Below are positions 27,126 to 34,940 of a DNA stretch of 64,000 bases, one piece after another. Position 1 is the first letter of the stretch. Each line of letters opens with the position of its first letter. Origin of the DNA: Sinorhizobium fredii NGR234 (lineage in GTDB: Bacteria; Pseudomonadota; Alphaproteobacteria; Rhizobiales; Rhizobiaceae); NCBI RefSeq assembly GCF_000018545.1, contig NC_012587.1, positions 868,001 to 932,000 of the forward strand, given 5' to 3'. The translations under genes were made by a program, and so were the position numbers. Under the pieces are notes generated by a model, which ran no database searches, had not been told where the DNA came from, and was given only the letters and a program-made list of their open reading frames with translations.

Positions 27126-28439
27126 TCAGTCCGGCCGACCGACGCTGGCATACTCGAAGCCGTGCCGGGTGACCTCGTCCTTGCGGTAGATGTTGCGCAG
27201 GTCGACGAGCAGCGGGGTGCTCATCGTGCGTTTCAGCCGGGCGAAGTCCAGCGCCCGGAATTCGTTCCACTCGGTGACGATCACCAGTGCGTCGGCATCC
27301 GCTGCCGCGTCATAGGGGTCGGTCGCATAGGTCAGGCCGTCGATGACCTTGCGCGCGTTCTCCATGCCTTCCGGATCGTAGCCCGTTACCGTGGCGCCGG
27401 CGTCCTGCAGCGTCTGGACGATGGCGATCGCGGGGCTGTCACGCATGTCGTCGGTGTTCGGCTTGAACGTCAGGCCGAGCACGGCAACCTTGCGGCCGCG
27501 CACGTCGCCGCCGACCGCGGTGATCACCTTGCGGCCCATGGCCCGCTTGCGGTTGTCATTGATGGCGACAGTGGTTTCGACGAGCCGCACCGGGCTGTCG
27601 TGGTCCTGTGCGGTCTTGACCAGCGCCAGGGTATCCTTGGGAAAGCACGAACCGCCGTAGCCCGGGCCGGCATGCAGGAACTTGGCGCCGATACGCCCGT
27701 CGAGTCCGATGCCGCGGGCCACATCCTGGACGTTTGCACCGACTTTCTCGCAAAGGTCGGCCATCTCGTTGATGAAGGTGATCTTCATCGCCAGGAAGGC
27801 GTTGCCGGCATACTTGATCAGTTCGGAGGTACGGCGCGAAGTGAAGACGAGGGGGGCCTGGTTCAGATAGAGGGGGCGATAGACTTCCGTCATCACGTCG
27901 CGTGCACGCTGGTCGTTGTCCGCAAGGCCGATGACGATTCGGTCGGGCCGCTTGAAATCGTCGATCGCCGCGCCCTCGCGCAGGAACTCCGGATTGGAGA
28001 CGACGGCAAAGTCGGCATCCGGATTGGCTTCGCGGATGATCCGTTCGACTTCGTCGCCGGTGCCGACCGGGACGGTCGACTTGGTGACGATGACGGTAAA
28101 GCCGTTGAGATTGGCAGCGATCTCGCGGGCGGCGGCGTGGACATAGGAGAGGTCCGCGTGCCCGTCGCCGCGCCGGGATGGGGTGCCGACGGCGATGAAG
28201 ATGACGTCGCTGCCGGAAACGGCGGGCGCGAGATCCGTGGTGAAATGCAGACGCCCTGAAGCGACGTTGCTGGCGACCAGATGGTCGAGACCCGGTTCGA
28301 AAATCGGGATCTCACCCTTCTTGAGCGCCGCGATCTTGGCTTCGTCCTTGTCGAGGCAGACGACGTCGTGGCCGAAATCCGCGAAGCATACGCCGGAAAC
28401 GAGGCCGACATAGCCGGCGCCAATCATCGTAATCTTCAT
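27126..28439 (-). CDS. rkpK: UDP-glucose 6-dehydrogenase
   Basis: A 437-aa enzyme that oxidises UDP-glucose to UDP-glucuronate with two NAD. The Rossmann start is MKITMIGAGYVGLVSGVCFA, followed by VATGTPS-like AVGTPSRRGDG, the substrate region EFLREG, and GPGYGGSCFPKD with the catalytic cysteine. The central helix contains KYAGNAFLAMKITFINE. In Sinorhizobium meliloti the gene next to lpsL is rkpK, needed for K-antigen and LPS sugar precursors, and the same pair is present here. GGAAGAG precedes the ATG. Confidence 0.95.
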   Translation of the reverse strand: MKITMIGAGYVGLVSGVCFADFGHDVVCLDKDEAKIAALKKGEIPIFEPGLDHLVASNVASGRLHFTTDLAPAVSGSDVIFIAVGTPSRRGDGHADLSYVHAAAREIAANLNGFTVIVTKSTVPVGTGDEVERIIREANPDADFAVVSNPEFLREGAAIDDFKRPDRIVIGLADNDQRARDVMTEVYRPLYLNQAPLVFTSRRTSELIKYAGNAFLAMKITFINEMADLCEKVGANVQDVARGIGLDGRIGAKFLHAGPGYGGSCFPKDTLALVKTAQDHDSPVRLVETTVAINDNRKRAMGRKVITAVGGDVRGRKVAVLGLTFKPNTDDMRDSPAIAIVQTLQDAGATVTGYDPEGMENARKVIDGLTYATDPYDAAADADALVIVTEWNEFRALDFARLKRTMSTPLLVDLRNIYRKDEVTRHGFEYASVGRPD

Positions 28440-28572
28440 CCACTCTTCCTTTGTTGTTGGGTCCTTCTTGAGCCTTGGGAGCTACACATCCATTGATAGG
28501 CAAATAGGACCGTTTTTCGACCTGCAAATGACAGGGGCGTTTTCCGATGCGACGAATTGCGCGTCGCGCCCT

Positions 28573-29598
28573 TCAGGCAACGGTTTCTGCAGGACGATAA
28601 TATTGCTCGTACCATTCCACGAAGCGGGCGACGCCTTCCTCGACGGGCATCATTGGCTTGAAGCCGGTCAGCGCCTCGAGCAGGTCCGGTGACGCGTAGG
28701 TGCGCGGCACGTCGCCCATCTGCATCGGCAGCATGTTGCGCACCGCCGGCCGGCCGACGGCCTTCTCGACAGTGTCAACGAAGGTCATCAGGTCCACCGG
28801 CTGGCCGCCACCGACATTGACGACACGGAACGGCGCGTGCCCCGAGAGCGTGTCCTGCGCCAGGTCCGGACCGACGCGATTGGCTTCGGACGGCGCGACA
28901 TGGGAAAGCCGCAGGATGCCTTCGACAAGATCGTCGATATAGGTGAAGTCGCGGCTCATCCGGCCTTCGCCATAGATATCGATCGGCCGGCCGTTCAAGA
29001 TGGCGTCGACGAATTTGAAGAGTGCCATGTCGGGCCGGCCCCAGGGGCCATAGACGGTGAAGAACCGGAAGGCGGTGGTCGGCACCTTGTAGAGATGGGC
29101 GTAGCTGTGCGCCATCAGCTCCATCGATTTCTTCGTCGCCGCATAGAGCGTCATCGGCTCGTCGGCCCGGTCCGCCTCGGCAAACGGTATCTTCTCATTG
29201 GCGCCGTAGATCGACGAGGTCGATGCCAGCATCAGATGCTTCGGGCCGATCGCCCTCGCAAGCTCGAGGATGTTCCAGGAACCGAGAAGGTTCGCGTCGA
29301 CATAAGCCTTCGGGTTCTCGAGGCTGTAGCGAACACCCGCCTGTGCGGCGAGGTGGATGATGACCTCCGGTTCCGCAAGCTCCGCGGCGCGGTCGAGGGC
29401 GGCGCGGTCCTCGAGCATTGCTGTCACCGCCTTGAAGCCGTTGGAGCGCTCCAGGATCGCGTGGCGGCGCTGCTTGAGCGTCACGTCGTAATAGGGCGTC
29501 ATGCCATCGAAACCGACCACGAAATGCCCATCGTCGATCAGCCGCTTGGCGACGTGAAAGCCGATGAAACCTGCGGTGCCGGTGATGAGGTAACGCAC
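28573..29598 (-). CDS. lpsL: UDP-glucuronate 4-epimerase
   Basis: A 341-aa NAD-dependent epimerase/dehydratase of the extended SDR class that converts UDP-glucuronate to UDP-galacturonate. It starts [20 protein letters not shown] (GxxGxxG cofactor site), has the catalytic serine in LASTSSIYG and the YxxxK pair in [10 protein letters not shown], and the C-terminal substrate region. The start codon is GTG. Upstream of and on the same strand as rkpK (133 bases apart), it uses that enzyme's product; together they supply galacturonate for lipopolysaccharide. Confidence 0.93.
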   Translation of the reverse strand: MRYLITGTAGFIGFHVAKRLIDDGHFVVGFDGMTPYYDVTLKQRRHAILERSNGFKAVTAMLEDRAALDRAAELAEPEVIIHLAAQAGVRYSLENPKAYVDANLLGSWNILELARAIGPKHLMLASTSSIYGANEKIPFAEADRADEPMTLYAATKKSMELMAHSYAHLYKVPTTAFRFFTVYGPWGRPDMALFKFVDAILNGRPIDIYGEGRMSRDFTYIDDLVEGILRLSHVAPSEANRVGPDLAQDTLSGHAPFRVVNVGGGQPVDLMTFVDTVEKAVGRPAVRNMLPMQMGDVPRTYASPDLLEALTGFKPMMPVEEGVARFVEWYEQYYRPAETVA

Positions 29599-29669
29599 GG
29601 AACTGATCCCAGTTTTCTTGAACTCGATCGTTCATACGAATAAAGCCGCCCTATGGAAAGACGAAACCG

Positions 29670-30002
29670 TCACTCCTTTTCACCGTCGAGTTGTTGTTGC
29701 ATGGCGGTGAGCACGGACATTGCATGATCCGAATACTGGCTGATCCAGCGGTCGTGAATGGCGCGGATCGGCAAGGCGTTCAGGTGGTTCCAGCGTTCCC
29801 GCCCCTCGCGCCGGACGAGAACGAGATTTGTCTCTTCCAATACCTTCAAATGCTGCATCACCGTGCAGCGATCAAGATCGGAAAATTGCTCGCACAACAT
29901 GCCCGTGGTCCGGGGCTCCTCTTTCAGAGCATCCAGAATCTGGCGGCGCAGGCCATTGGCCAGTGCCTTGAAAACGGCATCGTCCTTCGAATCAATTGAC
30001 AT
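29670..30002 (-). CDS. ArsR/SmtB-family transcriptional regulator
   Basis: A 110-aa winged-helix protein: FKALANGLRRQILDAL, then the recognition helix region CTVMQHLKVLEETNLV and the wing VRREGRERWNHLN. The HTH_20/ArsR pattern without the classic metal-binding cysteines fits the subgroup that is paired with AHSA1-domain proteins. It is divergent from such a gene. Its start codon is the left edge of a perfect palindrome, so it very likely represses its own and the neighbouring promoter. Confidence 0.9.
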   Translation of the reverse strand: MSIDSKDDAVFKALANGLRRQILDALKEEPRTTGMLCEQFSDLDRCTVMQHLKVLEETNLVLVRREGRERWNHLNALPIRAIHDRWISQYSDHAMSVLTAMQQQLDGEKE

Positions 30003-30025
30003 GTTATATTTTTATAACATATTAT
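29996..30025 (+). promoter_or_regulatory. AHSA1-gene promoter with ArsR operator in the spacer
   Basis: A consensus -35 TTGACA (29996-30001) and -10 TATTAT (30020-30025) are separated by 18 bases, all of which are TGTTATA-TTTT-TATAACA, a perfect inverted repeat (arms extend to ATGTTATA/TATAACAT, 30001-30020). Repressor bound here would block polymerase directly. The palindrome also covers the start codon of the divergent arsR gene. Confidence 0.85.
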
Positions 30026-30053
30026 GCCCGGACACAATCGAGAGGAGGTCGTC

Positions 30054-30536
30054 ATGGCTTTCGAATTTCGCGTGAACGGGCGGATAGCCCGTCCCGTCGG
30101 GGAGGTCTTCGACGCGGTCGTCAATCCGGACAAGCTCAGCCGTTATTTCGTGACGCTCGGCGGCATCAGCGGCCCCTTGGTCGCCGGCGCCACCGTCACC
30201 TGGTGGGGAGAGGTCCCCGTCGAGGTGGAAGTTGTCGAGCCCAATGAGCGGATCGTCTTCCGCTGGGGCGCGATGGTTGCAAAGGAAGAGGCACCATACC
30301 AGACGAGTGTGGAGATGCGCTTCCAGCCCCTCGAGGACGGCGCCACCATGGTGACCATCGCCGAAACCGGCTGGCGCGAGGACGAGCAGGGGCAGAAAAG
30401 CTCCTATCTCAATTGCGAGGGTTGGTCGCAGATGCTCGCCTGCATGAAGGCCTGGGTCGAATACGGCATCAACCTCCGGGAGGGCTACTATGTGAGCGAG
30501 CTCTCCGGCAAGCCGGCGCTCGAGCCACAGATATAG
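30054..30536 (+). CDS. SRPBCC/AHSA1-domain protein
   Basis: A 160-aa protein of the START/Bet v1-like fold: VNGRIARPVGEVFDAVVNPDKLSRYF at the start, then VEPNERIVFRWG and a C-terminal helix LNCEGWSQMLACMKAWVEYG. These proteins bind hydrophobic ligands; the AHSA1 subgroup is often controlled by an adjacent ArsR regulator as seen here. GAGGAGG precedes the ATG. The VOC gene follows 12 bases on and is probably co-transcribed. Confidence 0.88.
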   Translation: MAFEFRVNGRIARPVGEVFDAVVNPDKLSRYFVTLGGISGPLVAGATVTWWGEVPVEVEVVEPNERIVFRWGAMVAKEEAPYQTSVEMRFQPLEDGATMVTIAETGWREDEQGQKSSYLNCEGWSQMLACMKAWVEYGINLREGYYVSELSGKPALEPQI

Positions 30537-30548
30537 GAGGAACGAGCG

Positions 30549-30911
30549 ATGCCAGTGGAGATAAAGGGCGGCATCAACATCGCCATGAAGGTGCCGAGCC
30601 ATCAATATGAGACCGTGGTCGCTTTCTACCGCGACGTCGTCGGCCTGCCGCCATTCGACGAGAAGCAGCCGGCAAAGGGCTTCATCCTCGGCCCCAATCG
30701 TCTTTGGATCGACGAAATGCCGCAATTGAGCCAGGCGGAAGTCTGGCTGGAACTGTTCACCGACAACCACGAAAGAGCGTTGACCCACCTCGCCGCGCAC
30801 GGAGCAGTACGCTGCGACGCGGTCGAGGAATTGGGCGAAGGCTTTCGCGGTGGCTGGGTGATGAACCCCGCCAATATCGTGCACCTCGTGCGCGAGCCGG
30901 ACGCCTGGTAA
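30549..30911 (+). CDS. VOC-superfamily (glyoxalase/dioxygenase-like) protein
   Basis: A 120-aa single-module vicinal-oxygen-chelate protein. The N-terminal strand-helix MKVPSHQYETVVAFYRDVVGLPP and the C-terminal GGWVMNPANIVHLVREP correspond to the two halves of the fold. The usual metal-binding His/Glu positions are not clearly all present, so it may be a binding protein rather than an enzyme. GGAGGAA lies upstream of the ATG and it forms an operon with the AHSA1-domain gene. Confidence 0.78.
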   Translation: MPVEIKGGINIAMKVPSHQYETVVAFYRDVVGLPPFDEKQPAKGFILGPNRLWIDEMPQLSQAEVWLELFTDNHERALTHLAAHGAVRCDAVEELGEGFRGGWVMNPANIVHLVREPDAW

Positions 30912-30915
30912 TTGC

Positions 30916-31665
30916 TCAGAACGCCAGCGGCGCGTCCTCTGCCGGGGCCTCGATCGGCGCCTCCTCTGCGGGGGGAACGACCGGCGGCATTGCCGGGTCT
31001 ATCGGCGACTGCGCCTGGATCACCACCACACGGGTGCCTTCCGGCACGCGGTTGTAGAGATCGATGACATCCGGATTGAACATCCGGATGCAGCCACTGG
31101 AAACGGCCTTGCCGATCGACCATGCCTCTGTCGTGCCGTGGATGCGGAAAAGCGTGTCCTTGCCGTCCTGGTAGAGATAGAGCGCGCGCGGCCCGAGCGG
31201 GTTGGTCAGGCCCGGGTCCAGGCCGCTGGCGAGCGGGCCATAGCGCTCCGGCTCGCGGGCGACCATCTCGGAGGTCGGGATCCAGCGGGGCCACAGCGCC
31301 TTGCGGCCGATGCGCGCCTCGCCGGCAAATTCCAGCCCCGCCTTGCCGACGCCGATCCCATAGCGCAGCGCCATGCCGCCATCCTGCACCAGGTAGAGGT
31401 GCCGGCTGGGCGTGTCGATGACGATCGTCCCCGGTGGCTCGTGCGTGACATAGGGCACCTGCTGGCGCAGGAAGCGCGGGTCGACCGTGCTGATGTCGGT
31501 CGCAGGCAGTGGGAACGCCTCGTCCGGATGTGGTCCGTACATCGCCGTGAAATAGGGATCCGGTCCCCGCGGTCGCGGCGGCTGCGCGGTGCTTGTCGCG
31601 CAACCCGACAGCGCGGCCACAACAAGGAGGAGCGGGAGAAGCTGGGCGAGGCGGGACACACACAT
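30916..31665 (-). CDS. L,D-transpeptidase (YkuD domain), lipoprotein
   Basis: A 249-aa cell-envelope protein. The N-terminus MCVSRLAQLLPLLLVVAAL is followed by the lipobox LSGC, so it is probably lipid-anchored. The YkuD catalytic domain begins near PGTIVIDTPSRHLYLV and contains RIHGTTEAWSIG with HGT and SSGCIRMFN with the nucleophilic cysteine. The C-terminal ~35 residues are proline/glutamate rich. Such enzymes make 3-3 peptidoglycan cross-links or attach proteins to the wall. The stop lies four bases after the VOC gene on the opposite strand. The start at 31665 is set by the signal sequence. Confidence 0.92.
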   Translation of the reverse strand: MCVSRLAQLLPLLLVVAALSGCATSTAQPPRPRGPDPYFTAMYGPHPDEAFPLPATDISTVDPRFLRQQVPYVTHEPPGTIVIDTPSRHLYLVQDGGMALRYGIGVGKAGLEFAGEARIGRKALWPRWIPTSEMVAREPERYGPLASGLDPGLTNPLGPRALYLYQDGKDTLFRIHGTTEAWSIGKAVSSGCIRMFNPDVIDLYNRVPEGTRVVVIQAQSPIDPAMPPVVPPAEEAPIEAPAEDAPLAF

Positions 31666-31878
31666 ACTCCAAACAATCCTTGTGATTGCCAGCTCGAGAC
31701 CGGCAGCCAGCCGCGGCTTGCGAGCATGCCGCGATTCGGCAGGCCAATGACAGAATTGTAGTGCGGCGAACATGAAGCGGAAAGGGCGAGCGTCATGGAT
31801 CTGGGTGAGCCGCGATGCAGCCGTCGTAAGCGCCATCTTCGCTTGATCCCGTTTCCGCCCCGGGTGTATGCCTTTTTC

Positions 31879-32625
31879 ATGCAATGGAGCGATCAGGCCA
31901 TCATTCTCGGCATAAGGCGGCATGGCGAGAGCTCTGTCATTGCCGAGGTCATGACGTCCGCGCACGGGCGGCACTTGGGGCTCGTGCGCTCCGGCCGCTC
32001 GCGGACGATGCAGCCGGTGCTGCAGCCGGGCAATTCGGTGGAAGTGACCTGGCGAGCCCGGCTCGACGAGCATCTCGGCGAGTTCCGCCTCGAGCCGCTC
32101 GAATTGCGCGCCGCCAGGCTGATGGAGGCGGCAACCTCGGTCTACGGCATCCAGGCGCTCGGCGCCCTTCTGAGGCTGCTGCCGGAGCGCGATCCGCATC
32201 CGCATCTCTACGAGGCGCTCGCCGTCATCGTCGATCACCTTCAGGATCCGGCCGATGCCGGCGAATTGTTCGTGCGCTTCGAGCTGGCGGTCCTCAACGA
32301 TCTCGGCTTCGGCCTCGACCTTTCGGAATGCGCGGCGACCGGACACCGGGCCGAACTCATCTACGTTTCGCCGAAAACCGGCCGAGCCGTCAGCCGCGCG
32401 GCGGGCGCACCCTATGCGGAGCGCATGCTTGCCCTTCCGGATTTCCTCTCCGGAACGCGCAGCGCCGCCGATCATGACAGCCTTGCCGCGGCCTTCCGCC
32501 TGACGGCCTATTTCCTCAACCGCCACGTCTATGAACCGCGCGGTGTCGACGTTTCCTCGGCTCGCGACGGTTTTGTCCATGCGACGCTGAAGGCGCTTAA
32601 GCCGGCCCCACCGTCGGCGGCCTGA
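31879..32625 (+). CDS. recO: DNA repair protein RecO
   Basis: A 248-aa recombination mediator that, with RecR, loads RecA on SSB-coated single strands. The N-terminal OB fold is [19 protein letters not shown]...[11 protein letters not shown], and the rest is helical, with [20 protein letters not shown] marking the family. The zinc-finger cysteines found in some RecO proteins are mostly absent, as in many alphaproteobacteria. The start at 31879 begins the conserved part; upstream codons from 31795 are not conserved-looking. Confidence 0.94.
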   Translation: MQWSDQAIILGIRRHGESSVIAEVMTSAHGRHLGLVRSGRSRTMQPVLQPGNSVEVTWRARLDEHLGEFRLEPLELRAARLMEAATSVYGIQALGALLRLLPERDPHPHLYEALAVIVDHLQDPADAGELFVRFELAVLNDLGFGLDLSECAATGHRAELIYVSPKTGRAVSRAAGAPYAERMLALPDFLSGTRSAADHDSLAAAFRLTAYFLNRHVYEPRGVDVSSARDGFVHATLKALKPAPPSAA

Positions 32626-32634
32626 AAAACAGAA

Positions 32635-32663
32635 CAGGCGCCGCATATGTCATGCGGCGCCTG
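32635..32663. terminator. bidirectional hairpin between convergent recO and phoX
   Basis: A perfect 12-base stem CAGGCGCCGCAT/ATGCGGCGCCTG with a five-base loop lies between the two converging stop codons. On the minus strand it is followed by TTCTGTTTTTC, which would end phoX transcripts; the plus-strand side has no long T-run. Confidence 0.65.
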
Positions 32664-32683
32664 CACTCAGGAAAAAGCGCGCC

Positions 32684-34687
32684 TTAGCCGATCTTGCCGC
32701 CGCCCTGTTTGGTCACGGCGACCACAGCCGGGCGCACCGGCATGTCGTCGCGGAAGTCGGGCCAGCGCGTTGCCGGCTTTTCATAGGTGGCGAGGCCGGC
32801 ATCGCCCGGGTGCTGCACGGCAAGGAAGAACGTGTCGCTCGTCGGGTTGAAGCTCGGCCCGCACATCTCCGCGCCGACCGGCACCCGGAAGAACAGCTTC
32901 GATGTGCCGCGACCTTCGCCTTCCGTTTCGATCGCCCAGACACCGTCGGTACGGCCGGTCTCCTTCTCGTTGTTGCCGTCGGTCGAAACCCACAGACGGC
33001 CGTCCGCGTCGATGGCGCAATTGTCCGGCATTCCGAACCAGCCGTTCTTCGTCGTCGCGGTCGAGAAGGAGGCGCCCACATCCGCAACGCTCGGGTCACC
33101 GCACTTCAACAGAATGTCCCACTTGGATTTCGTCGAAGCGAAGTCTCCGTCCGTCTCGGAGATCTCGACGATGTGGCCGAAGGCATTCTTGGCGCGCGGA
33201 TTGGCGGCGTCCGCCTCTTCCTCCTTGCGCTTGGTATTGTTGGTCAGCATGACATAGACCTTGCCGGTCTTCGCATTGGGCTGGATGTCCTCGGGCCGGT
33301 CCATCTTGGTCGCGCCGAGCGCATCGGCGGCAAGACGCGTGTTGATCAGCACGTCGGCCTGGGAGGCAAAGCCGTTCTCGGCCGTCAGCGGACCTTCGCC
33401 ATGGACGATCGGCATCCAGGTGACCGTGCCGTCCTCGTCGAACTTCGCCACGTAGAGCGTGCCTTCGTCGAAGAGGTTCAGGTTGGCGGCGCGGTCGTTC
33501 GGGTTGTAGGTGCCCGTCGTCACGAACTTGTAGACATAGTCGTAGCGCTCGTCGTCGCCGCTGTAGAGGACGACCCGGCCGTCCTTGTTGACGATCGATT
33601 CGCAGCCCTCGTGCTTGAAGCGGCCTATCGCCGTGCGCTTCTTCGGCACGGAGGCCGGGTCGAGCGGATCGACCTCGACGACCCAGCCGAAGCGGTTCGC
33701 CTCGTTCGGATCCTTCGATACGTCGAAGCGGTCGTAGAACTTCGACCATTCGTATTGGCCACCCGGCGCGCCGAGCCGCTTCAGCTGCTTGAATTCCGGA
33801 TGATCCTCGGCGAGCTCGCCGCCGAAATAGCCGTTGAAGTTCTCTTCGGCCATCATGTAGGTGCCCCAGGCGGTGACGCCGCCGGCGCAATTGTTGATCG
33901 TGCCGAAAACCTTCTTGCCGCTCGGATCGGCGGCGGTCTTGACGCGACCATGGCCGGCCACCGGGCCGGACAGCTGCATTTCGGTGTTGACGGTGATGCG
34001 GCGGTTGTACTTGCCGTCGAGAACCGGCTGCCACTTGCCGTCCACCTTGCGGATCTCGATGACCGTGCCGCCATGGGCGGCCATTTCGATGTCGACCAGT
34101 TCCTTGGTGTATTCGCCGAGAACGACCTTGTCTTCCTCCTTGCCGTCCTCCGTCACCTTCTCGACGCGAGCGAAGTTGGGGAACATGATCTCGGCATTCG
34201 TGTACTCATGGTTCACGACCAGGAGGCCGTGATCCGGACTGCCGTCGAGCGGAATGAAGCCGACATAGTCGTTGTTGTAGCCGAACTGGCGGCTCTGCGC
34301 CTCGGCCGTCTGCTTCAGCGGATCGAATTCCGGGCTATCGGCGAAGATCTTGTCGCCCCAGCGCAGCAGGATGTCGGCGTCGTAGCCTTCGGCGACGTGA
34401 TGCGTCTCGTCGACGCCGGCCTCGATTTCCGAGAAGTCGAAGGGCGAAGCGCTGTCGCTGGCCCGTGCCTCGTCGGCCGTGAGCAGTGCCAGCGGACTGA
34501 CCGTCGTGGAAATGGCTGCCACCGCGAGCGAGCCGCCAAGGAACGACCGGCGCGAGAAGCGGCGATTGATGATGTCGCCCATGGTCGGATTGGTGGAACA
34601 GTTCTGGCCGATGTCTTCCAGTTCTTCCCTGCGTTCCGTCAGCGTCTTGAATTCGGTTTCTTCCGTCGTGCCGAGCTGCTTGTCCAT
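32684..34687 (-). CDS. phoX: PhoX-family alkaline phosphatase, Tat-exported
   Basis: A 667-aa protein of the DUF839/PhoX family, calcium- and iron-dependent phosphomonoesterases that act in the periplasm. The N-terminus has an unusually long polar region before the twin-arginine motif RRFSRRSFLGG at about residues 42-52 and a hydrophobic stretch, so export is by Tat. Family marks include FVPLDGS-like GFIPLDGSPDHGLLVVNHEY, GTINNCAGGVTAWGT with the conserved cysteine, and RFKHEGCE. Two ATGs lie six bases apart; the downstream one has correct spacing to GGGGAG. A Pho box lies about 75 bases upstream, so expression under phosphate starvation through PhoB is expected. Confidence 0.93.
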   Translation of the reverse strand: MDKQLGTTEETEFKTLTERREELEDIGQNCSTNPTMGDIINRRFSRRSFLGGSLAVAAISTTVSPLALLTADEARASDSASPFDFSEIEAGVDETHHVAEGYDADILLRWGDKIFADSPEFDPLKQTAEAQSRQFGYNNDYVGFIPLDGSPDHGLLVVNHEYTNAEIMFPNFARVEKVTEDGKEEDKVVLGEYTKELVDIEMAAHGGTVIEIRKVDGKWQPVLDGKYNRRITVNTEMQLSGPVAGHGRVKTAADPSGKKVFGTINNCAGGVTAWGTYMMAEENFNGYFGGELAEDHPEFKQLKRLGAPGGQYEWSKFYDRFDVSKDPNEANRFGWVVEVDPLDPASVPKKRTAIGRFKHEGCESIVNKDGRVVLYSGDDERYDYVYKFVTTGTYNPNDRAANLNLFDEGTLYVAKFDEDGTVTWMPIVHGEGPLTAENGFASQADVLINTRLAADALGATKMDRPEDIQPNAKTGKVYVMLTNNTKRKEEEADAANPRAKNAFGHIVEISETDGDFASTKSKWDILLKCGDPSVADVGASFSTATTKNGWFGMPDNCAIDADGRLWVSTDGNNEKETGRTDGVWAIETEGEGRGTSKLFFRVPVGAEMCGPSFNPTSDTFFLAVQHPGDAGLATYEKPATRWPDFRDDMPVRPAVVAVTKQGGGKIG

Positions 34688-34762
34688 GGTCATTCTCCCC
34701 GTTGAGGACGATAGAAGCGCCGCTCATGTTGCGGCGTCCGTTTTCGCTCTATCAGCCAGCTC

Positions 34763-34780
34763 ATGACAGTTCTGCGACAG
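34763..34780 (-). promoter_or_regulatory. Pho box upstream of phoX
   Basis: Read on the minus strand the site is CTGTCGCAGAACTGTCAT: two direct seven-base half-sites (CTGTCGC and CTGTCAT) in the 11-base register of the PhoB consensus CTGTCAT-N4-CTGTCAT, with two deviations in the first half. Confidence 0.8.
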
Positions 34781-34940
34781 TTCGATGAAGAGATTACGGC
34801 TGTTCTGCCCCCGAAGACATTTGTTTCCGCCGTAAAGACCTGCGGTTGCGAGGAAGAGGATATTCAAGCGGCGTGCCTCCGCTGGCATTCCGGGCTAACT
34901 TGTGCGAATCGTTCACGAGTCGTCCTGCTGTTGGGGAACC

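Noticed and set aside
32810..34705. 631-codon open frame antisense to phoX
   Set aside because: The sense strand encodes a complete Tat-exported phosphatase with Pho box; the antisense frame has no motif or start signal.
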